From positions 1-64,000 of the forward strand of contig DULU01000085.1 of NCBI GenBank assembly GCA_012840225.1: DNA of 64,000 nt, in the 5' to 3' direction. Positions 57,108-64,000 of this stretch are shown piece after piece. This stretch comes from Bacillota bacterium (GTDB lineage: Bacteria; Bacillota; Limnochordia; DTU080). The notes below the pieces were generated by a model that saw only the letters and a list, made by a program, of their open reading frames with translations, made no database searches and was not told the origin of the DNA. Position 1 is the first letter of the stretch, and the number at the start of each line of letters is the position of its first letter. The translations under genes and the position numbers were made by a program.

Positions 57108-57725
57108 ATGTCTATGGCCCGACTGTTATTGGATATGGACGGGATCCTCTGCGACCTGGTAAAAAAGTGGTTTGCCGTCTACAACAAAGATTATGGCGAA
57201 GCCCTGCGCCCGGAAGAGATGAAGAGCTGGGGGCCGCACCGTTACGCCAAAAAGGGGCGGGTGATCTACCGCTATCTCAGCAAGCCCGGTTTCTTCCTCG
57301 ATCTGGAGCCGATACCCGGTGCGGTCGCCGGGGTGCGCCGGCTGATCCATTGGGGTCACGATGTGGTCATCGTGACTGCGGCCAGGCACGGCCATGCCGA
57401 TAAATTGGGCTGGCTGGCGCGGCACCTGCCCTTTCTCCACCCCCATCAGGTGATCTTTGCCCACCGGAAGGAACTGGTGCGGGGTGATGTCCTCTTCGAT
57501 GATTCCCCCCGAAACCTGGCAGCCTTTCTGCCCTGGGGCCTGCCGGTGGCTATGGATTATCCGTATAATCAGGAGGCGCCGGGGGAACGGGTGCACTCCT
57601 GGGAGGAATTCCTGGAGCTGATCGAGAGCAGGTTTCCCCGCCCCCGCCAAGGGACCATCTATCAAAACTCCACTCGCCGAGCTTCCCAAAACAGGAGAAA
57701 ATCGCCGAGCGGCGGCGAAAAATGA
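57108..57725 (+). CDS. 5'(3')-deoxyribonucleotidase-like HAD protein (NT5C family)
   Basis: [23 protein letters not shown]…[31 protein letters not shown]…[13 protein letters not shown]. Confidence 0.8.
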   Translation: MSMARLLLDMDGILCDLVKKWFAVYNKDYGEALRPEEMKSWGPHRYAKKGRVIYRYLSKPGFFLDLEPIPGAVAGVRRLIHWGHDVVIVTAARHGHADKLGWLARHLPFLHPHQVIFAHRKELVRGDVLFDDSPRNLAAFLPWGLPVAMDYPYNQEAPGERVHSWEEFLELIESRFPRPRQGTIYQNSTRRASQNRRKSPSGGEK

Positions 57726-57848
57726 AGATCGCTCTGTAGGAGCAAGCGCCGCCGCCGCCTTTCTTCGGCTTTACCGGCTTTTGCGGCCGGAAGTGACGAT
57801 ATGAGATGATAAGATCGCCGGCCGTGACCCGGAGAGGATTAAGAGGGG

Positions 57849-58856
57849 ATGATGATCTTGTCCGGGGTTATCCCTGCTAAAGCACGGTGGGCGTTACTCG
57901 TCATTTTGGCTGCTTTCCTGGCAGCGGGCTGCGGCGCCGTCAATTCTCTTCCCCAGGCCGGTCAAGAACACTCCGGCTCCCTGCACATCTCCGCCGACAT
58001 GAGCGCCATCTCGGCTATGGAGCTCAGCGAGGCCGCAGTGGAATTGACCATACGCAAAAACAAAAGCGTCATCACCAGGGTATGCCCGGTAGTGGGCGGT
58101 TCGGCTTCATTTCACCTGGAAAACCTGTTGATCGGCACCTGGTCGATCACCATGGAACTGCGGGATGGAGACGGCGATGTCACATATGCGGCCTCGGGAG
58201 CGATCGACATCCTGCCCAACGAGACCACCTCCGTCTCGGTCACCCTGCAGCCCAAGAAAGGGGTGCTGGAAGTCAGGCTGGACCCGACGCAGCACGGCCA
58301 GCTGACCGCTACGGGAAAAGCCAGGCTGAATGTCAACCCGGGCGGTTATGCCACTTTGGCACCGGATGAGGACGGTATGCTGGTTGGTGAGAAAGAGCTG
58401 GCGCCGGGGGACTATGACTATAGCTTGTCTTTCTATGGCGAAAGCTTCCTGGTGGGTGAACTGATATACGAAACTCCCTGGCAGACCGTGGCCATCAGGC
58501 CCGGAAAACGCGTGGTCGTCTTCTGGGAGCCGGGAGCGGGCACGGCATTGATCGAAGGTTCGGTGGATAATCCGCCGCCTGCGCCCGAGGGTGTGGTCCT
58601 GCAGCTGACCGCAGAAGGGTTGCTCATCAGCTGGGATCCTGTGGCTGAGCCGGATGTCAGCCTCTACCGGGTCTATCTGCGCCAGAGCATCTTCGACAAA
58701 TTTGCGGAAGTGGCGGAGATCGAAGCCCAGGAGACTTCCTACCTCTATCCAGCCAATAAGTTGGAGTCCGGCAGCTCTGTTGAGGTGGTGGTGACGGCGG
58801 TCGATGCCGCCGGTCAGGAAAGCAAGCGCTCCGCGGTAGTGACCGAGCAGATCTAA
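57849..58856 (+). CDS. Lipoprotein with C-terminal fibronectin type III-like domain
   Basis: LLVILAAFLAAGCGA lipobox; PPPAPEGVVLQLTAEGLLISWDPVAEPDVSLYRVY…VVVTAVDAAGQES. Confidence 0.8.
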   Translation: MMILSGVIPAKARWALLVILAAFLAAGCGAVNSLPQAGQEHSGSLHISADMSAISAMELSEAAVELTIRKNKSVITRVCPVVGGSASFHLENLLIGTWSITMELRDGDGDVTYAASGAIDILPNETTSVSVTLQPKKGVLEVRLDPTQHGQLTATGKARLNVNPGGYATLAPDEDGMLVGEKELAPGDYDYSLSFYGESFLVGELIYETPWQTVAIRPGKRVVVFWEPGAGTALIEGSVDNPPPAPEGVVLQLTAEGLLISWDPVAEPDVSLYRVYLRQSIFDKFAEVAEIEAQETSYLYPANKLESGSSVEVVVTAVDAAGQESKRSAVVTEQI

Positions 58857-58890
58857 GCAAATAGAGCCTAAGCAAGAAACAAAGAGGCAA

Positions 58891-58992
58891 AAGAGGCAGG
58901 TCCGCAGCTGCCGGGCTCAGGACCCCCAGGCTTCCAGGGCCTCCAGGCAGACCGAACCGGCAGACCGGACCGGCAGACCGGACCTGCCTCTT
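58891..58992. other. Large stem-loop/inverted repeat between convergent genes, with internal accggcagaccgg repeats
   Basis: aagaggcaggtccg (58891-58904) and cggacctgcctctt (58979-58992), perfect 14-bp arms. Confidence 0.8.
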
Positions 58993-59082
58993 GATCTATC
59001 TCATGCTGCCGGCCAGGCCGGGCTGGGCGGCCCTTAGTTCACCTGGCCGGCCTGGCCGCCTCACCAGACCGAGCTGACCGCC

Positions 59083-59850
59083 TCACCAGACCGGATTGAC
59101 CGCCACGCCGTTTTCCTGCAGGTATTTTTTCAGGGCGGAGATGCGGATCTCGCCGAGGTGAAAGACCGAGGCGGCGAGGAGGATGTCGGCTCCGGCTCTT
59201 GCGGCCGCCAGAAAGTGTTCCGGTGCGCCGGCGCCGCCGGAGGCCACCACGGGCACACACACCTTGTCTTTCAGCATTTTTATCAGGGGGAGGTCATAGC
59301 CGTTCTTGGCACCGTCGCAGGCTTTGCTGGTGGGAAGGACGATGCCGGCTCCTCTCTTCACCGCCTCCACCGCCCACGCCACGGCGTCGGTGCCGGTGGG
59401 CGTGCGCCCGCCGTCGATATAAACTTCATACCCTGAAGGGGTGTTGGCCGAGCGATCCACGTCGATGGCGATCACCACTTTTTCCGGACCGAAAGCGGCC
59501 GCCAGGCGGTCGATTAGCTCCGGCGAGCGATAGGCTGCCGAGGCGACGGAGATGCGGTCGGCTCCCGCCGCCAGCACCGCTTGCGCATCCTCGACCGAAG
59601 CAATCCCTCCGCCCACGGTCAAGGGAAGCTTCGTGGCCCCGGCCACCTTTTTCACGGTTTCCAGGGTGGTCTTGCGCTTTTCCACTGTGGCGGTGATATC
59701 CAGAAAGGCCAGCTCATCAGCGCCGTCTTCCGTATAGGCCCGGGCTGCCGCCACCGGATCGCCGGCATCCTTCAGGTTGACAAAATGAACGCCCTTCACC
59801 ACCCGGCCGTCTTTGATATCCAGACAAGGCATGATTTTAACTGCTGTCAT
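59083..59850 (-). CDS. hisF: HisF-like imidazole glycerol phosphate synthase cyclase subunit (divergent, stand-alone)
   Basis: IMPCLDIKDGRVVKGVHFVNLKDAGDPV…FLDITATVEKR…LPLTVGGGI…VVASGGAGAPEHF. Confidence 0.85.
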   Translation of the reverse strand: MTAVKIMPCLDIKDGRVVKGVHFVNLKDAGDPVAAARAYTEDGADELAFLDITATVEKRKTTLETVKKVAGATKLPLTVGGGIASVEDAQAVLAAGADRISVASAAYRSPELIDRLAAAFGPEKVVIAIDVDRSANTPSGYEVYIDGGRTPTGTDAVAWAVEAVKRGAGIVLPTSKACDGAKNGYDLPLIKMLKDKVCVPVVASGGAGAPEHFLAAARAGADILLAASVFHLGEIRISALKKYLQENGVAVNPVW

Positions 59851-59887
59851 TTATGCACCTTCCATTATCAGACTGCGGAACAACCGC

Positions 59888-61366
59888 CTACTTTTCGCCC
59901 AGCCAGTGGCGGATGAGAGCTTCGTCTTCCTCGGTCCAGGCCGCCAGGTCGTCCAGGCGCACGGCGTCGAAGCCGCTATAGATGAGCGCCATATTCTTCT
60001 CATAGGTGCCTTCCGCCTTCTGCTTGAGGCGCCACAGACGAAATGATTCTTTATCATAAGCTTTAGCCCTGGCGTCCACCGCCTCGCAATCAACTATGGT
60101 GCTCATCAAGGCCTCGAGCTCCGCCACCACATCCGCCCGCTCCCCCGCCAGGTCCCGGATCTCCCAGGGATCATCGCTCAACCGGAAGAGATGCGGCCTG
60201 TAGCCGGCATATTTTATATACTTCCAGTCGCCTTTGCGCAGCATAAAGGTGCCGGTCAAACACCTGTCACCGTGGTATTCGGCAAAAGCCCAGCCTCTTC
60301 CGGGCCGGGCCGCGCCCTCCACCACCGGGAGGAGCGACTCCCCGTCCAGCTCGTGCGGTGCCTTGAGCCCGCACATATCCATCAGCGTCGGGTAGATGTC
60401 GATGAGCGAAACCGGTTCCTCGATCACCTGCCCCTTTTGCACTCCGGGTCCGGTGATGATCAAGGGCACATGGATAGCCGGCTCATACATGGTGCGCTTT
60501 AAGATCTGCCCATGTTCCATCGCCATGTCGCCATGGTCGCTCAAGAAGATCACATAGGTGGATTTCCCCAGCTCCATCCGCTCGATGGCGGCAAAAAGCC
60601 TCCCCAGCATGGCGTCGAGGTTGGCGATCATGGCCATATAGACATGCCGGACGGTGAGCACCAGATCGAGCGGCGCCCGCCGGCAGGCGTTTTTGGTTAT
60701 CCTTTGGTATTGGTCTACGGGATGATCCGTGTCGTCGGCCGGCGGTATGTCGATTTTGCCGGCATCGATCATCTTCAGGTACTGCTCCTCCACCTTATAT
60801 GGCGGGTGGACCAAGCTTGTGGATAAATAAAGCAGAAAAGGCCGGTGCGGCGGGCGTTTTTGTTCGAGCCAATCAATAGCTTGATGGACCTTCTCCCAGT
60901 CCCCGCGCCAGACATCTTCCCCATCCGGGAACACTTTCGGCAGCGGCGTCCTCACCAGAGGACGCTTGATGCCAGCCGCCCTGGTCCAAGAGCCTACCCG
61001 GTCCCGGATGGAATGGGCGCCATACCGGTAATCCAGCCCGCCGAAGGTCTGGATCACATAGCCGGCGGCTGCCAGAGTGCTTAGGAAAGTGGGCACTCCG
61101 GGCCGCAGCCCCTCATGGTTGTTCCAGCAGCCATAGTGGTGAGGATAGCGGCCGCTCAACATACTCGCCCTGGAGGGATTGCACACCGGGCAGGTGGAAT
61201 AGGCGTTGGTAAAAAGAGCCCCTTCCTCCGCCAACCTGTCGAGATGGAGCGTGGCCCGGGCCATGGCCGGGTGGTTCATACACCCCATCTTGCGGCCGTC
61301 CATGCTTTCGGCATGAAAAAGGATGATGTTCGGCTGTATATGCTGATCAGGCCTCGGGCTTCCCAC
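59888..61366 (-). CDS. Sulfatase (alkaline phosphatase superfamily, Cys-type formylglycine motif)
   Basis: NIILFHAESMDGRKMGCMNHPA…CPVCNPSRASMLSGRYPHHYGCWNN; GTG start inferred. Confidence 0.92.
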   Translation of the reverse strand: MGSPRPDQHIQPNIILFHAESMDGRKMGCMNHPAMARATLHLDRLAEEGALFTNAYSTCPVCNPSRASMLSGRYPHHYGCWNNHEGLRPGVPTFLSTLAAAGYVIQTFGGLDYRYGAHSIRDRVGSWTRAAGIKRPLVRTPLPKVFPDGEDVWRGDWEKVHQAIDWLEQKRPPHRPFLLYLSTSLVHPPYKVEEQYLKMIDAGKIDIPPADDTDHPVDQYQRITKNACRRAPLDLVLTVRHVYMAMIANLDAMLGRLFAAIERMELGKSTYVIFLSDHGDMAMEHGQILKRTMYEPAIHVPLIITGPGVQKGQVIEEPVSLIDIYPTLMDMCGLKAPHELDGESLLPVVEGAARPGRGWAFAEYHGDRCLTGTFMLRKGDWKYIKYAGYRPHLFRLSDDPWEIRDLAGERADVVAELEALMSTIVDCEAVDARAKAYDKESFRLWRLKQKAEGTYEKNMALIYSGFDAVRLDDLAAWTEEDEALIRHWLGEK

Positions 61367-62621
61367 TTCCCTGCATCCTTTCCTTTTTGGCTTTGTTCTC
61401 CTTGGTGACGCGCACCCGGCTGATGCGCCACCGTTCCATCTCATCGACGCGGAATTCCATATTATTATACCTGACCACATCGCCGACCTTGGGCAGGCGG
61501 CCCAGGGTGTGGAAGAGCCAGCCGCCGAGGGTGTTGGCATGCTCGTCGGGCAGATCTAGATCGAGGAGCTCGTTGGCCTCGGCGATGTTGAGGCTGCCGT
61601 GCAGGATGATGTCCCCGTCGGCGCCGGTGACGGCTCCTTCTTCCTCATAATGTTCGTCCTGCAATTCGCCGACAATGTCTTCCACCAGCTCATCCAGGGT
61701 GACCATGCCGGAAACCGTGCCGTACTCATCCACCACCAGGGCTGAAGAGATGCGCTCCTTGCGCATCTGCTCGAAGAGATCGCCCACCGGCTTGGTCTCG
61801 GGAACGACAAAAGCCGAGCGCATGATGGTGCGCACTTTCTCTTCCCCACCCTTCATGACGGCGGCCAGCACATCCTCGATGTGCACCACGCCGATGATGT
61901 TGGCCTTGTCTTCCTCAAAGACGGCGAGCCGCGATTCATTTTTCTCGACCATCAGCGAGGCTGCTTCCTTAACCGCCGCCTCCGCATCGACTAACGTCAG
62001 GTCCGGGCGGGGGATCATTATTTCCTGCACGATGGTGTCGGTGAATTCGAAGACATTGTGGATGATCTCCCCTTCGGCCGACTCCAGCACCCCTTCCTGA
62101 TGACCGAGGGAGACCATGGAGCGGATCTCCTCGGCGGTCACCAGCTTGGGTGGATCCTCGCTGCCGAAAAAGCGGAGCAAAACACCGCTGAGCCAGGTAA
62201 ATACCGCGATCAGCGGAGAGAGGAGTCGGCTCAGCTGGTAGATCGGCCCGGCGACTATCAAGGACGTTTTCTCGGCATAATAGGCGGCATATGTTTTGGG
62301 CAATATCTCACCGAATATTAAAACCAGGACGGTCATCACGGCTGCCGCCACTCCGGTGCCCTTGGGTCCGAGGAGGTCGATGGCAAAAGCGGTGGCAATG
62401 GAGGAAGCGGCGATGTTTACGATATTATTGCCGATCAGGATAGTGGTAAGCAGTCGGTTGGGATTCTCCAACAGGGTGAGCAAGGTGTTCGCTCTCTTCT
62501 CCCCTTGCTCCACCAGAAAGCGGGCCTTTAGCCGGCCTACCGACATCATCGAGGTTTCCGAACCGGAGAAAAAAGACGAACACAGGAGCAAGAACACCAA
62601 AACCAAGATGGTTAAAAACAT
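61347..62621 (-). CDS. Hemolysin/CorC family protein (DUF21-CBS-CorC_HlyC)
   Basis: FLTILVLVFLLLCSSFFSGSETSMMSVGRLKARFLVEQGEKRA…DTIVQEIMIPRPDLTLVDAEAAVKEAASLM. Confidence 0.93.
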   Translation of the reverse strand: MFLTILVLVFLLLCSSFFSGSETSMMSVGRLKARFLVEQGEKRANTLLTLLENPNRLLTTILIGNNIVNIAASSIATAFAIDLLGPKGTGVAAAVMTVLVLIFGEILPKTYAAYYAEKTSLIVAGPIYQLSRLLSPLIAVFTWLSGVLLRFFGSEDPPKLVTAEEIRSMVSLGHQEGVLESAEGEIIHNVFEFTDTIVQEIMIPRPDLTLVDAEAAVKEAASLMVEKNESRLAVFEEDKANIIGVVHIEDVLAAVMKGGEEKVRTIMRSAFVVPETKPVGDLFEQMRKERISSALVVDEYGTVSGMVTLDELVEDIVGELQDEHYEEEGAVTGADGDIILHGSLNIAEANELLDLDLPDEHANTLGGWLFHTLGRLPKVGDVVRYNNMEFRVDEMERWRISRVRVTKENKAKKERMQGSGKPEA

Positions 62622-62643
62622 GTGGCATCCCTTCGTCAGGCAC

Positions 62644-64000
62644 TCACCCCGAAAAGGGGAGCGCCCAATTTTCTGCTTCACCAGCGGCTGTCACATTAAC
62701 TTTATCTTTATCCAAGCCGTCACCTTCAAAAACATGGCCGGGTGGGGATAACAGCCCGTCGTCTTCCGCTTTTTTATGAAAGAGCTGCGCCCAGAGGCGA
62801 TACTGGTCATCCTTGAAGCAGAGCACGGTGGTCTCCACCGCCGGGCTGATCTCCTCCAGCTTGCTTTCCGGGGCGGCGATCAGCACCTGCAGCCCGAGTC
62901 TTTTCAGGAACCTGATCACGGCGGTAGTTCGCTCGGCATCCATCTTGTTGAACGCTTCATCCAGCACCACCAGCCGCAAAGTGTTGGGGTTGACGCCGGT
63001 TTGATATAGATGCAGAAATGAGGCGGCCATGGCCATATAAAAGGGGGTCTGCGTCTCCCCGCCGGACTGGCCGCGGCAGATCTTGTCCAGGCTGGCTTCG
63101 TGGCCATCGTTGTAAATTATTTTTATATCATATGTGAGATAGTGGCGGTAGTCGGTGATATCATCCACCCCGGCGGCAACGTCCAGCGGCATGCTGTCCT
63201 CCAGGCGGGAGAAGAGCTCGTCCAGGACCTCGCGGTGTTTCTCCTGATAGGCGGTGGTGAAGAGGGAATAGCCCTCAAAATTCTCCTCGTCCATGATGGC
63301 ATCGTAAAAGCGCTTATACTCAGGGTTAGGCTTGACGTCGAAGCGATAGCGCTCGCTGCCGAAGGTGATGTCCCGGCACACCTGGTTCAGATTGGCAAAA
63401 GTTTGCCTGGCGCTTTCGATGTGCTCCTTCAGGCGGTAGAGCACATGCTCTTTGAACTCCTGCTCGGCCTGGGCTTTGGCTTCCTGGATTTGCTGGGTAT
63501 ACCTGGGCAATTCGCTTTCCAGCAGGCGCTGATATTCCGCCCGGTATTCCCCGATGGCCGCCGGGTCGGAACCGCCCCCGAAATGATAGGTCTTGCTGTA
63601 TTCGTTCATCATGAGGATAAGAGGCTCCCGGTAGCGCCTGGCGCTGCCGACGAGGCTCGTCCGCCTGGCGGCGAGCTTCTCCCCGATCTCCGGATAATTT
63701 GGCTCCTCGCCCGGAGGCAGGCGGTCGATGAAGCGGAGATAGTGGTCGACGGCTTCCTGCCATATGGCTTTCCCCCATCTCCGCTCGGCTTCCCGGCCGC
63801 GCTCTTCCCAGGCAGCGGTGGCTTTGGCCAATTCCTCCCGCGCCTTGGCCAGATCGCTTTGATTGGTGGCGATGATCACCTCCAGCTGGGCGATCAGTCT
63901 CTCCTTTTCTTTCAGAGTCGAGGCGACGGCCTTATACTGCTCTTCGACTGCCGCCAGCTCCCGGTGCAGATCCTGCCATTCCTTCTGATCCAGCATGGTG
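62644..64000 (-). CDS. C-terminal half of a JetC-like (Wadjet) / MukB-type SMC-family ATPase, truncated by window edge
   Basis: Coiled coil followed by GQSGGETQTPFYMAMAASFLHLYQTGVNPNTLRLVVLDEAFNKMDAERTTAVIRFLKRLGLQVLIAAPESKLEEISP (signature and Walker B). Confidence 0.82.
   Translation of the reverse strand, partial: TMLDQKEWQDLHRELAAVEEQYKAVASTLKEKERLIAQLEVIIATNQSDLAKAREELAKATAAWEERGREAERRWGKAIWQEAVDHYLRFIDRLPPGEEPNYPEIGEKLAARRTSLVGSARRYREPLILMMNEYSKTYHFGGGSDPAAIGEYRAEYQRLLESELPRYTQQIQEAKAQAEQEFKEHVLYRLKEHIESARQTFANLNQVCRDITFGSERYRFDVKPNPEYKRFYDAIMDEENFEGYSLFTTAYQEKHREVLDELFSRLEDSMPLDVAAGVDDITDYRHYLTYDIKIIYNDGHEASLDKICRGQSGGETQTPFYMAMAASFLHLYQTGVNPNTLRLVVLDEAFNKMDAERTTAVIRFLKRLGLQVLIAAPESKLEEISPAVETTVLCFKDDQYRLWAQLFHKKAEDDGLLSPPGHVFEGDGLDKDKVNVTAAGEAENWALPFSG

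Noticed and set aside
62644-64000. Calling a complete Wadjet system
   Set aside because: Only a partial jetC-like ORF is inside the window; jetA/B/D cannot be seen.

Overview
64 kb window of GC-rich DNA, most consistent with a spore-forming Firmicute-type bacterium (spoIIE, a gerA-type operon, selAB, class II RNR); most genes are on the minus strand. The left ~21 kb is a carbohydrate/accessory region: enolase-superfamily dehydratase, MFS, ROK regulator, two Gfo/Idh/MocA oxidoreductases, ThuA, xylulokinase, GH29 fucosidase, an orphan solute-binding protein, a truncated AraC and a CBM-like/nitrilase fusion. selB-selA and a frameshifted YtcJ-type amidohydrolase are embedded in it. The centre is mostly housekeeping: folB-birA-bioY, ftsH, tilS, spoIIE, folE, SAM riboswitch-metY-metX, an ADP-dependent sugar kinase, and NrdR boxes-nrdR-nrdJ. 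The right part holds a DUF3006/ComEC-like MBL/DUF3006 cluster, a gerA operon with a possible fourth small membrane gene, a 621-aa P-type-ATPase homolog lacking the catalytic motifs, an unlisted 54-aa zinc-ribbon ORF, nadB-nadC, a rhomboid fusion, orphan sufB, a divergent hisF, a sulfatase, a CorC-family protein, and a truncated JetC-like (Wadjet/MukB-like) ATPase at the right edge. Two signals stand out: the apparently dead P-type ATPase beside the germinant-receptor operon, and short tandem-repeat expansions inside many otherwise conserved genes. All calls come from reading the translations and sequence; no database search was run.
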